Positions 44,366-52,909 of a stretch of 57,758 nucleotides of DNA are shown here, piece after piece; the stretch's first letter is position 1; every line of letters starts with the position of its first letter. Location: assembly GCA_002337385.1 (NCBI GenBank), contig DDFY01000003.1, forward strand, positions 1 through 57,758, in the 5' to 3' direction. Source of the DNA: Erythrobacter sp. UBA1916 (GTDB lineage Bacteria; Pseudomonadota; Alphaproteobacteria; Sphingomonadales; Sphingomonadaceae). The notes beneath the pieces are model-generated. The model saw only the letters and a program-made list of their open reading frames with translations, was not told the DNA's origin and searched no databases. Position numbers and translations under genes: made by a program.

Positions 44366-45688
44366 TTACTCCTCCACCGGCAGCGGCGCGAACTGCCCAC
44401 CCGGCACCGCGCTGGAGACCGGACTTTCCGCCCCGTCTGCCGCCACCGCGCTGACGCCGAAAATCCAATCGTCCCCCCGGTCGGGCGCGAGGACGATGGA
44501 ATTGAGGTCAGCCGCTGGGTCAGCGGGGAGGTCCATCCGCCATTGCCAATCGCGCTGGTCGGTCGGGCGGCGCCAGACGCGGTAAAGCGTTGCGCCCGCC
44601 ACCGGCAGCCATTCGAGCAGCACATCGGGCCGGACCAGCCCATCGGCAGAGACCACTGGCGGCATCGGCGCGCGGGCCAGCCGGTCGGCGGCGCGGATGT
44701 TCAGATCGGTCACGCGGGCGAGATAGGGGAAGTCCATCTCCTCGACAGTGTCGCCGTAGGTCACGCCGTTCTCGACCCGCAAGTCCTGATGTTGGTGCTC
44801 GTAATCCTCGATGGCGACCGAGAACCGCACGGCGGGGAAGCCCGCTGCGAGAAACGGCAGGTGATCGCCGCCCCTCCCCATGCGGTCGGCGCGGAAGACC
44901 TGCCTTACGTCGAGGCCGCCCACAAAGTCATCCGCCAGCCCGTCGAGCCAGCGCGACACATTGCGGCTGGGGCTGTCGTCCTGCCCGCCGAGCGAACGCA
45001 TCCGCGCCGCCTCCCGCTCGCCCGCATCGGCGCGCAGGCCTTCAGAGAACACCCGTACATGAGCATCATCGCAGACCCCGTCGGACCCGCAGGAGCCGCC
45101 GACGATGTCGTTGTTGAACGCGGCCTTCACGGTCCAGCCCTGCTCTTTGGCGTAATTGGCCAGCAGCCGCCCGCCATAGAGCCCCTGCTCTTCGCCCGAG
45201 AGCAACGCATAGACGATTGTGCTGGGATAGGTCTGCTGGCTCAGCACCCGCGCGGCCTCCAGCACCAGCGCGCTGCCGCTGGCATTGTCGTTCGCGCCCG
45301 GAGCATCGCTCACCGCGTCCATTACGTCGGACACACGGCTATCGATATGGCCCATGATGATGACGACCTCGTCGGGCCGCTCGTTGCCACGCTGGATCGC
45401 CACCACGTCGCGGATCAGCACGCCGTCGGGAATGCGGTTGCCGGTAAAGACCCGCTCAGGTTCGACCACCTCAAGGCACCCGCCGCAGGCCGCGCTCATG
45501 TCCTCCAACTGCGCCCGCCCCCAGCGCCGCGCCGCGCCGATTCCGCGCGTGTCGCTATCGGTTTCGGACAGGGTGTGGCGCGTGCCGAAAGCGACCATGG
45601 TCTCGACATCGCTGCGCAGCCGTTCGGGCGAGGCCTGCCCCATGGCCGGTGCGGCCACCAAGGCCGTCAGCAGAGCGAGAGTGCGCAT
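44366..45688 (-). CDS. Exported M28-family zinc aminopeptidase
   Basis: 440 residues from ATG 45688; upstream frame sequence is not conserved. A signal peptide (MRTLALLTALVAAPAMGQ) precedes a bi-zinc peptidase domain with all expected ligands: GHIDSR (His114, Asp116), NDNASGS (Asp134), SGEEQGLYG (Glu166/167), NNDIVGGS (Asp194) and RGGDHLPFL. The C-terminal 90 residues form a beta-sandwich (LEWLPVAGATLYRVWRRPT) resembling fibronectin type III. It should release N-terminal residues from peptides in the periplasm or outside. It diverges from the M3 peptidase gene, 112 bases away. Confidence 0.92.
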   Translation of the reverse strand: MRTLALLTALVAAPAMGQASPERLRSDVETMVAFGTRHTLSETDSDTRGIGAARRWGRAQLEDMSAACGGCLEVVEPERVFTGNRIPDGVLIRDVVAIQRGNERPDEVVIIMGHIDSRVSDVMDAVSDAPGANDNASGSALVLEAARVLSQQTYPSTIVYALLSGEEQGLYGGRLLANYAKEQGWTVKAAFNNDIVGGSCGSDGVCDDAHVRVFSEGLRADAGEREAARMRSLGGQDDSPSRNVSRWLDGLADDFVGGLDVRQVFRADRMGRGGDHLPFLAAGFPAVRFSVAIEDYEHQHQDLRVENGVTYGDTVEEMDFPYLARVTDLNIRAADRLARAPMPPVVSADGLVRPDVLLEWLPVAGATLYRVWRRPTDQRDWQWRMDLPADPAADLNSIVLAPDRGDDWIFGVSAVAADGAESPVSSAVPGGQFAPLPVEE

Positions 45689-45800
45689 TGGTCGATAACC
45701 TCCTGAAATCCCCATCCCGCCAAGAGTTCCACACTTGACGCACCCGGGCAAGGTTTCCAATGAAACGGCCTTATCCCATTCCACCCTCCCGGGGCCCTCT

Positions 45801-47822
45801 ATGAAGTCACTCGTCATGACACTTGCCGTTGCCACCACATCTCTCACCGCCCCTGCCAGCGCCAGCGAAACGCGCGCGATTATGGGCTCGGTGCTCACCG
45901 ATGCTGCCAATCCGGCTGAAATCGAAGCCAAGTGCGACACCTATATGGGCGCCATAGCCGCACGCCGTGCGCTGCTCGAAAATGGCGATGGCGAGCCGAG
46001 CATCGAAACTACGCTGGCCGCCTACGATCAGATGAAGGCGCTCATCAATGCCGGTGAAGGCGAGTTCACGCTTTACCAGCAGGTGCTGGGAACGCCCGAA
46101 CTGCGCAACGCCGGGGCCGCTTGTCAGGTCCGCTTGTCGACGGTGGATAGCGAACTGACCCTGTCGCGCCCGATCTACGAACGGCTCGCCGCGATCCCTG
46201 CCGATGGGACCGACGAACAGGCGCGGTTCCTGCTCGACAAAGTGCTCGACCAGTATCGCCGCGCCGGTGTTGCGCTGGACGACGAAGGCCGCGCGCGGGT
46301 GCAGGCGATCAACGAGGAACTGTCGCAGATCTCGACCGAGTTCGCGCGCAACATCGCCGAAGACCAGCGCTCGATCACCGCCGCGCCCGAAGAACTGGAC
46401 GGCCTGCCCGCCGACTTCCTCGCCGCGCACCCGGTGGGCGAGGATGGCCTGATTACGCTCACCACCGCCTATCCCGACTTCCGCCCGGTGATGCGCTACG
46501 CCAACAGCGATACGCTGCGCCGCCGCTTCTCGGAGGTCTATGCCCAGCGTGCCTGGCCGCAGAACGATGCTCTGCTGACGCGGATGTTCACCCTGCGGCA
46601 GGAGCTGGCCGAGCTGCTCGGTCGGCCCAACTATGCGACGCTGGTGCTTGAAGACAAGATGCTCGACACGCCCGAGAAGGTCGAGACTCTGATCACCGAC
46701 ATGGCCGCCATCGCCCGCCCCGTGGCGGAGCGCGACTATGCCCGCAACCTCGAGGTGTTGCAGCAATATCGCCCCGGCGCAGACGAGATCCGTTATTGGG
46801 AAAGCGCCTGGCTGGCCCCGAAGGCGCAGGAGTACTTCTACTCTTACGATCCGCAGGAAGCGCGCCAGTATTTCGCCTATGACCTTGTGCGCGACGGGGT
46901 CCTTAAGCTGACCGAAGACCTGTTCGGCGTCACCATCTCGCACTGGGATACACCCGTCTGGCACAAGGACGTGGAGACCTACGAGATGGCCGATGCCGAT
47001 GGCACGGTGATCGGCCGCTTCTACTTCGACAACCACCCCCGCCCCGGCAAATACACCCACGCCAACATGATCCCGATCTATCCCGGCGTGCCGGGTGAGG
47101 CCGATGAAGTGCCGGTCGGCGCGCTGGTGCAGAACCTGCCCAAGGGCATGCACGACACTGGCCTGATGGAGCACAGCGACGTCACCACCCTGCTGCACGA
47201 GTTCGGCCACATGTTGCACGGCTTGTTCGGCGGCACTCAGCAGTGGTTCGGCCAGTCGGGCATCGCCACCGAGTGGGACTTCGTCGAAGCCCCGTCGCAG
47301 ATGCTGGAAAACTGGGTCTACGATTATGACACGCTGGCGACCTTCGCACGCAACGCCGAGGGCGAGACGATCCCGCGCGAGCTGGTCGATAAGATGAATG
47401 CGGCGCGCTACTTCAACGAGGGCGTCAACGACATGGGGCAGCTGGGCTACAGCAATGTCTCGTTGCAGTTCCACATGCAGCCGGTGCCCGAGGATCTGGG
47501 CGCGGCCACGCGGGCCTGGTCCAACGAATATTCACTGCTGCCGATGCCCGACTACGTGCAGTTCCAGAGCGCCTTCGGGCACCTCGATGGCTATTCGGCG
47601 ATCTACTACACCTATCGCTGGTCAAAGGTGATCGCGGACGACCTGTTTACCCGCTTCACCGCCGAGGGCCTGCGCAACCCGGCGACAGCGGCGGACTATC
47701 GCCATGCCGTGCTCGATCGCGGCGGCACCAAGCCTGCTGCCGAGCTGGTGCGCGATTTTCTGGGCCGCGATGTTAGCCTCGATGCCTATCGCGCGGAACT
47801 GGCGAAAGGGTTAGTGGAGTAG
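45801..47822 (+). CDS. Exported M3-family oligopeptidase (Dcp/OpdA-like)
   Basis: 673 residues from ATG 45801, whose first 23 are a signal peptide (SLVMTLAVATTSLTAPASASE). The M3 fold of thimet oligopeptidase/Dcp type shows SQISTEFARNIAEDQ, NYATLVLEDKMLDTPEKV, and the zinc site LLHEFGHMLHGL (His466, Glu467, His470), with the third ligand Glu in EWDFVEAPSQMLENW. Y and H residues of the closing subdomain are in HLDGYSAIYYTYRWSKV. It hydrolyses small peptides in the periplasm. Its divergent partner is another secreted peptidase, which suggests a joint peptide-nutrition role, by inference. Confidence 0.93.
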   Translation: MKSLVMTLAVATTSLTAPASASETRAIMGSVLTDAANPAEIEAKCDTYMGAIAARRALLENGDGEPSIETTLAAYDQMKALINAGEGEFTLYQQVLGTPELRNAGAACQVRLSTVDSELTLSRPIYERLAAIPADGTDEQARFLLDKVLDQYRRAGVALDDEGRARVQAINEELSQISTEFARNIAEDQRSITAAPEELDGLPADFLAAHPVGEDGLITLTTAYPDFRPVMRYANSDTLRRRFSEVYAQRAWPQNDALLTRMFTLRQELAELLGRPNYATLVLEDKMLDTPEKVETLITDMAAIARPVAERDYARNLEVLQQYRPGADEIRYWESAWLAPKAQEYFYSYDPQEARQYFAYDLVRDGVLKLTEDLFGVTISHWDTPVWHKDVETYEMADADGTVIGRFYFDNHPRPGKYTHANMIPIYPGVPGEADEVPVGALVQNLPKGMHDTGLMEHSDVTTLLHEFGHMLHGLFGGTQQWFGQSGIATEWDFVEAPSQMLENWVYDYDTLATFARNAEGETIPRELVDKMNAARYFNEGVNDMGQLGYSNVSLQFHMQPVPEDLGAATRAWSNEYSLLPMPDYVQFQSAFGHLDGYSAIYYTYRWSKVIADDLFTRFTAEGLRNPATAADYRHAVLDRGGTKPAAELVRDFLGRDVSLDAYRAELAKGLVE

Positions 47823-47936
47823 CCACACCCCGCTCGTCCTGCGCTTGCCGAGAGGGCAGCCTCAGCGTTGCCCTCCCGGCGAACCTTGTGGCGATCCTTC
47901 AACAGGCTCAGGATGAGCGGATTTGGTGTGGAGCCT
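47821..47936. terminator. Repeat-derived hairpins between convergent M3 peptidase and proS
   Basis: Nested inverted repeats fill the gap between two genes transcribed toward each other. Outer arms: CCGCTCGTCCTG at 47830-47841 with CAGGATGAGCGG at 47909-47920, extended by CCACACC/GGTGTGG. Inner hairpin: GCCGAGAGGGCA near 47847 with TGCCCTCCCGGC ending at 47880. The right arm contains the REP core CCTTCAACAGGCTCAGG (47896). The position fits a bidirectional transcription stop, though no T-run is present. Confidence 0.6.
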
Positions 47937-49479
47937 AGTAAGCCCGCGCCACCAGCACCCGCTCCACCGCCGGTTCGCCGGTGAAGATGCAGGTGCCGTC
48001 CGCCGGTTCGCTATCGCGCGGCACGTTGCGCAGGGTGAGCTTCAGCGCTTTCAGCTGCTCGACCACCTTGTCGAGCGCCGAGCCGGTGGGCTTTGACCAC
48101 TGCACTTCGAGCCAGCCGGGATACTTCACGTCTTCCGCAAAGTGCGCGCTGACCTCGTCCATCGAGGTCACACCGCGCGTGATATTCGCATCGCGCCGCT
48201 CCGCCGCCTCGACATAGAGCGCCTGCTGGATCTCGGCCAGCAGCTCTGCCGCCCCGGCCACGAAGTCTTCGCGCAGGGGATAGGTGAAGGCGCTCTTGCC
48301 CGTCTCCATGTTCCAGATCGCATCGCGCCGCAGCACGGCGAGCTTGCCGCCCTCCATGTCGCGCGATCCGACCTCGATAATCACCGGCGCGCCCTTGCGG
48401 ACCCAGTCCCAGCGCTTGGCCGCCGCTTTGCCGGGGCGCTTGTCAAGCAGCACGCGGACAGGCTCGCCCAACGCCGACAGCCCGGCCAGAGCCGCGCGCA
48501 CTTCCTCGCAATAGGCGAGCAGCGGCTCGTCCTCGGGCTTGTCGCGCAGCATGGGGAGAATGACGATCTGGTGCGGCGCAATGCGCGGCGGCACACGCAG
48601 GCCATCATCGTCGCCGTGCGTCATGATAACGCCGCCCACAAGCCGCGTCGAAACGCCCCAGCTGGTGGTGTGGCACAGCGTCTCGGTGCCCTCACGGTCC
48701 TGATACTTGATGCCCGCAGCATCAGCAAAGTTGGTGCCGAGATAGTGGCTGGTGCCCGCCTGAAGCGCCTTGCCGTCCTGCATCATGGCTTCGATCGACC
48801 AGGTCTCAACCGCACCGGGGAACCGCTCGTTCTCGGGCTTCTCGCCGGCCACCACCGGCATGGCGAGATCGTCCTCGGCGCAGGCACGGTACATCTCGAG
48901 CGCGCGGTGCGTCTCGGTCAGCGCATCCTCGCGGCCTTCGTGCGCGGTATGGCCCTCTTGCCAGAGGAACTCGCTGGTGCGCAGGAACATGCGGGTGCGC
49001 ATTTCCCACCGCACCACGTTCGCCCACTGGTTGGTGAGCATTGGCAGGTCGCGCCAGCTCTGAATCCAGCGCGCCATCGCATCGCCAATGATCGTCTCGG
49101 AAGTCGGGCGAACCACCAGCGGCTCTTCGAGCTTGGCGGCAGGATCGGGGATCAACCCGCCCCTACCGTCGGAAATCAGGCGATGGTGGGTGACCACTGC
49201 CATTTCCTTGGCAAAGCCTTCAACGTGCTCGGCTTCGCGGGTAAAGTTTGAGAGTGGGATAAAGATCGGGAAGTAGCAGTTCTGCACCCCCGCAGCCTTG
49301 ATCCGGTCGTCCATCAGGCGCTGGATGCGCTCCCAGATGCCGTAGCCCCAGGGCTTGATCACCATGCACCCGCGCACGCCCGATTCCTCGGCCATGTCAG
49401 CGGCGGAAATCACCTCCTGGTACCATGCGGCAAAGTCGTCTTCGCGCTTGGTGTTCAGGGCGTGGCGTATGGCTGGCAT
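47935..49479 (-). CDS. proS: Prolyl-tRNA synthetase, archaeal/eukaryotic-like type
   Basis: 514 residues from ATG 49479. It is a class II synthetase without the bacterial INS editing insert: motif 2 region VVRWEMRTRMFLRTSEFLWQE, RPTSETIIG, and HTTSWGVSTRLVGGVIMTHGDDDGL, followed by the anticodon-binding fold and the zinc-like C-terminal domain that ends in Tyr (VLVARAY), a hallmark of the archaeal/eukaryotic-type (ProS type 3). Most alphaproteobacteria use a shorter type. It charges tRNA-Pro and probably relies on separate YbaK/ProX-type editing. Upstream is a structured leader after phaR. Confidence 0.95.
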   Translation of the reverse strand: MPAIRHALNTKREDDFAAWYQEVISAADMAEESGVRGCMVIKPWGYGIWERIQRLMDDRIKAAGVQNCYFPIFIPLSNFTREAEHVEGFAKEMAVVTHHRLISDGRGGLIPDPAAKLEEPLVVRPTSETIIGDAMARWIQSWRDLPMLTNQWANVVRWEMRTRMFLRTSEFLWQEGHTAHEGREDALTETHRALEMYRACAEDDLAMPVVAGEKPENERFPGAVETWSIEAMMQDGKALQAGTSHYLGTNFADAAGIKYQDREGTETLCHTTSWGVSTRLVGGVIMTHGDDDGLRVPPRIAPHQIVILPMLRDKPEDEPLLAYCEEVRAALAGLSALGEPVRVLLDKRPGKAAAKRWDWVRKGAPVIIEVGSRDMEGGKLAVLRRDAIWNMETGKSAFTYPLREDFVAGAAELLAEIQQALYVEAAERRDANITRGVTSMDEVSAHFAEDVKYPGWLEVQWSKPTGSALDKVVEQLKALKLTLRNVPRDSEPADGTCIFTGEPAVERVLVARAY

Positions 49480-49491
49480 ATTCAAAAGGTC

Positions 49492-49566
49492 CCGCAAGCT
49501 GGCTGAGAATCGATCCCGCTCCCATGGCGAGGAAGCCTCAACAAGTCGAGAGCCAGCTTGTTGCGG
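49492..49566 (-). promoter_or_regulatory. Structured proS leader with alternative hairpins
   Basis: On the minus strand, between the phaR stop and proS, a segment at 49551-49566 (CCGCAACAAGCTGGCT) can pair either with 49539-49545 (CTTGTTG, seven bases, 11-base loop) or with 49492-49504 (AGCCAGCTTGCGG, next to the proS ribosome-binding region). The two pairings use the same bases, so they exclude each other. The second would cover GCGGGA, the only purine-rich run before ATG 49479. This layout fits an attenuator or translational switch, but could also be a phaR terminator. Folding was judged by eye. Confidence 0.4.
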
Positions 49567-49570
49567 TTAC

Positions 49571-50128
49571 CTAGTCGCCGAGCTTGTCGAGCTTGGCCTG
49601 CATCGCCGCCATCTGCGCTTTCAGCGCATCGAGGTCTTCACCCGAAGAAGCGGCTTCTGCGGGCTTCTCGTCACCTGCTTGCGGCATGAAGGCGCGGGTA
49701 GCTGCTTCGAACATGGCGATGTTGTTCTCGGCGAGCTTGGCAAAAGCCTGCGGCCCGACACTGGCGCTGAAGGTTTCCTGCAGCTTGGCCTGATTGGTGC
49801 GGAAGGTTTCCATCGAAGCTTCGAGATAGCTCGGCATCATGGCCTGCATCGAATTGCCATACATCCCGATCAGCTGGCGCAGGAAGCTCACGGGAAGCAT
49901 ATGCTGCTCGCCCTGGCTTTCCTCGTCCATGATGATCTGGGTGAGGATCGAATGGGTAATGTCCGAACCCGTCTTGGCGTCGAGAACCTGAAAATCCACG
50001 CCTTCACGTGTCATCTTGGCCAGATCGTCGAGCGTAATGTAGCTTGACGACTTGGTGTTGTAGAGCCGCCGGTTGGCGTACTTCTTGATGACGATGGTGT
50101 CATCGGCGGTATTCGATTCATCTGCCAT
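49571..50128 (-). CDS. phaR: Polyhydroxyalkanoate synthesis regulator PhaR
   Basis: 185 residues. The N-terminal PHB/PHA accumulation regulator DNA-binding domain is clear: IVIKKYANRRLYNTKSSSYITLDDLAKMTREG, followed by the second conserved block GSDITHSILTQIIMDEE and a Phe/Met-rich stretch MLPVSFLRQLIGMYGNSM. The C-terminal end is a coiled coil (LDALKAQMAAMQAKLDKL). PhaR represses phasin and PHA genes and is titrated by PHA granules. No pha synthesis genes are in the window. It is transcribed toward proS. Confidence 0.95.
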   Translation of the reverse strand: MADESNTADDTIVIKKYANRRLYNTKSSSYITLDDLAKMTREGVDFQVLDAKTGSDITHSILTQIIMDEESQGEQHMLPVSFLRQLIGMYGNSMQAMMPSYLEASMETFRTNQAKLQETFSASVGPQAFAKLAENNIAMFEAATRAFMPQAGDEKPAEAASSGEDLDALKAQMAAMQAKLDKLGD

Positions 50129-50222
50129 CGAGCGACAATCCTCGTTGAAACCTGCATCCTTTTGTGCAGCGCACCAGCTTTAGCACCTGCAGCATGACAC
50201 TGGCAATTGCTGCGGGTTATTT

Positions 50223-51272
50223 TTAGCGTGCAAAGCGCCTGCCCAACAAAGTCAGCAGCTCATATTGGGACAGGCCGGTAATTTCGGCTGCTGCCACAAG
50301 GTTATACGGCAGGTCACAGAAGTCGCCCTCGGCCAACTCCGGCGCCTCGGTGCAGTCGACGACGATCATATCCATCGAGACCCGCCCGATGATCTTGAGC
50401 GCCCGTCCTGCGTGCTGCACGGACCCTCGCTCACCCCAGCAGCGCAGCACGCCATCGGCGTAGCCGAGCGACAAGGTTGCCGTGCGCATGGGCCGAGGCG
50501 CGTGGAACGTAGCATTGTACCCCACCGGCGCCCCTTGCGCGATGGAGCGCACCTGCATCACCATCGCTTGTGGACAGGCAACCTGTGCCAGATCACCCGC
50601 CAGCGCAGCGCAGGGCACACCGCCGTAAAGCGCGAGGCCAGGACGGGTGATGTCGAAGTGGTAGGCGCTCCCCAGCGCAATGCCGGCGCTGTTGGCAAGG
50701 CTCGCGCGGCGGGCCGCTACCCCGGTGCGCAGCGATCGGAACAGGTCCAGCTGCTGCGCGCTCTGGTCGGTATCGTCCTCGGCCGAGGCGAGATGCGACA
50801 TGACGATATCGATATCGAGCGCCCCGATTGCTGGGTCGCCGATATCGGATGCTGGCAGGCCGAGCCGGTTCATGCCGGTGTCGAGCATCAGGTGACACAG
50901 GCCGCCGCCAGCCTCATGCCAAAGCGCTGCCTGTCGCACCGAGTTGATGACCGGAACAACGCCCGAGGCGCGGGCATAGGCAGCATCTTCAGAGGTATTT
51001 ACCCCGTGCAAAACCGCGATCTGATCTGGCGCGGCGCCCGCTGCCAGCACCGGGGCAACCTCGCTCCAGTGTGCAACAAAGAACTGGCGCGCGCCCGCAG
51101 CGAGCAGGGTGGGAACGACCGTTGCAACGCCCAGACCATAGGCATCGGCCTTGACCGCCGCGCCCGCGTTCGCCCCGCCCGAAAGCCGATCGAGCGCGCG
51201 CCAGTTGGCAGCCAATGCCGCATGGTCGATCTTCAGGCGAAGGGTTGCAGGTGGCGGTTCAGGAATGGTCAT
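50223..51272 (-). CDS. alr: Alanine racemase
   Basis: 349 residues from ATG 51272. PLP lysine is Lys41 in AVKADAYGLG, the second-half base Tyr lies in PVGYNATFHAPRPMRTA, with LSLGYADGVLR following and IIGRVSMDMIVVDCT near the end. It makes D-alanine for peptidoglycan, feeding the stems acted on by PBP2 and the carboxypeptidase encoded here. The start overlaps the MFS gene's stop by 14 bases. Its neighbours radA and cvpA are common alr partners in alphaproteobacteria, with an MFS gene and an IscU-like gene inserted between. Confidence 0.95.
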   Translation of the reverse strand: MTIPEPPPATLRLKIDHAALAANWRALDRLSGGANAGAAVKADAYGLGVATVVPTLLAAGARQFFVAHWSEVAPVLAAGAAPDQIAVLHGVNTSEDAAYARASGVVPVINSVRQAALWHEAGGGLCHLMLDTGMNRLGLPASDIGDPAIGALDIDIVMSHLASAEDDTDQSAQQLDLFRSLRTGVAARRASLANSAGIALGSAYHFDITRPGLALYGGVPCAALAGDLAQVACPQAMVMQVRSIAQGAPVGYNATFHAPRPMRTATLSLGYADGVLRCWGERGSVQHAGRALKIIGRVSMDMIVVDCTEAPELAEGDFCDLPYNLVAAAEITGLSQYELLTLLGRRFAR

Positions 51273-52875
51273 CGGAGAAATCACGCGGTGGGCCGCGCTT
51301 GAGGCCCCACCAGGCCGTTGCCAAAGCGACCAGCAGCAGCACCCAAGTGTACCACAGCCCGGCATAGATATCGCCGCTGCGCGCAACGATGTATCCGGCG
51401 ATCAGCGGCAGGAAGCCCCCGAAGTAGCCCGCGCCGATATGGTAGGGGATGCTCATCGAGGAATAGCGGATCTTGGGCGGGAACATCTCGGACAACAGCG
51501 CCGCAACCGGACCGTAAGTGGCGCCCGTCAGCGCGCCGAGCGCGAACACGATCAGCACGATGCCCACCATGTTGAGCGGCGCTGGAACCTGCTTTTCAAG
51601 CGGATAGCCCTCTGCCGCCAACGCCTGCGAAACCACCTCAGCGGAGTTCGCATCGGCCGCGGCCACCGCGTGGTAGGACGAGCCGATCAGAAGTCCGAGC
51701 TGCTGCGTCTCCTCCACCGAATAGGAAATGCCCATCCCTGACATCGTGGCCATCAGCTGGCCGCACGGCGTCGCCTGCGTTTCAACGAAGGGCGAATAGT
51801 CGCAGTCCACACCCTGAATCACCACCGGCGCGCGCTCCTGCATGGCGACCAACGGTGGGTTGGCCAAAGCAGCGAGCCCCCAGAACAGCGGGAACAGCAG
51901 CACGAGGCTGGCGATATAGCCCCATACGATCGGCTTCTTGCGCCCGACCTTGTCCGACAGGTGGCCGAAATAGACCAAGGTCGCCGCCGCCGCGAGCGAA
52001 CCCAGACCCACCAGCAATTCAGCCGTCGTATCGTCGACCCGCATCGGCCCCTTGAGGAAGCTGAGCGAGGAGAACAGCGCGGTGTAAAAGACAATGGTCA
52101 AGCCGCAGGCGACGCCGAACAGGGCGATGAAAATGCGCTTCTTGTTGCCCGGATAGGTGAAGCTTTCGAGGAAGGGGTTGGACGAGGTGTGTCCCTCGGC
52201 CTTCATCGCCCGAAACACCGGGCTTTCGTTGAGCTTGAGCCGCATCCACAGCGACACGCCGAGCAGCACGATCGAGAGCACGAACGGCATCCGCCACCCC
52301 CAAGCCGCAAAGGCCTCTGCCGGAATGAGGAAGCGGCAAGCCAGAACCACGATCACGCTAAGCACAAAGCCGCCAATCACGCTCGCCTGAATGAAGCCGG
52401 TATAGTAGCCGCGCTTGTCTGGCGGGGCATGTTCGGCAACGTAGATCGCTGCGCCGCCATACTCGCCGCCAAGCGCGAGGCCCTGCGCGATCCGCAAGAC
52501 GATGATAATGAGTGGTGCGGCCAGCCCGATCGATGCTTCGGCGGGCACGAAGCCAACCCCGGCAGTGGCGATTCCCATCAGCGTAACGGTGACGAGGAAG
52601 GTATATTTGCGCCCCAAACGATCGCCAAGATAGCCGAACAGGATCGCCCCCAGCGGCCGGAAGCCGAAACCGATAGCAAAGCCCGCCCAGGTCAGGAGCA
52701 GCGAGAGTGTTTCGTTGCCGGTGGGGAAAAAGGCCTGACTGATGAAGGCGGCAAGCGTGCCGTAGATAAAGAAATCGTACCACTCGAACACGGTCCCCGC
52801 GCTTGACGCGGCAATGACCATGCGAATTTCGCTCTTGCTCGGCTCATGATGCACACTCGCGGCACTGGTCGCCAT
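51259..52875 (-). CDS. MFS transporter, metabolite:H+ symporter family, with periplasmic insert
   Basis: 538 residues with 12 membrane helices. MHS signatures include FEWYDFFIYG in helix 1, GFRPLGAILFGYLGDRLGRK between helices 2 and 3, and RIAQGLALGGEYGGAA in helix 4; the helix 8-9 loop has GHLSDKVGRKKP. Between helices 9 and 10 it carries about 95 extra residues (339-434) with two cysteines (Cys358, Cys371), predicted to lie in the periplasm. MHS members take up carboxylates or amino-acid derivatives by proton symport; the substrate here is not known. It lies between the IscU-like gene and alr, overlapping the latter. Confidence 0.9.
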   Translation of the reverse strand: MATSAASVHHEPSKSEIRMVIAASSAGTVFEWYDFFIYGTLAAFISQAFFPTGNETLSLLLTWAGFAIGFGFRPLGAILFGYLGDRLGRKYTFLVTVTLMGIATAGVGFVPAEASIGLAAPLIIIVLRIAQGLALGGEYGGAAIYVAEHAPPDKRGYYTGFIQASVIGGFVLSVIVVLACRFLIPAEAFAAWGWRMPFVLSIVLLGVSLWMRLKLNESPVFRAMKAEGHTSSNPFLESFTYPGNKKRIFIALFGVACGLTIVFYTALFSSLSFLKGPMRVDDTTAELLVGLGSLAAAATLVYFGHLSDKVGRKKPIVWGYIASLVLLFPLFWGLAALANPPLVAMQERAPVVIQGVDCDYSPFVETQATPCGQLMATMSGMGISYSVEETQQLGLLIGSSYHAVAAADANSAEVVSQALAAEGYPLEKQVPAPLNMVGIVLIVFALGALTGATYGPVAALLSEMFPPKIRYSSMSIPYHIGAGYFGGFLPLIAGYIVARSGDIYAGLWYTWVLLLVALATAWWGLKRGPPRDFSDDHS

Positions 52876-52909
52876 GGCACTCCCCCCCTTTTCCTATCCC
52901 GCGACGGGC

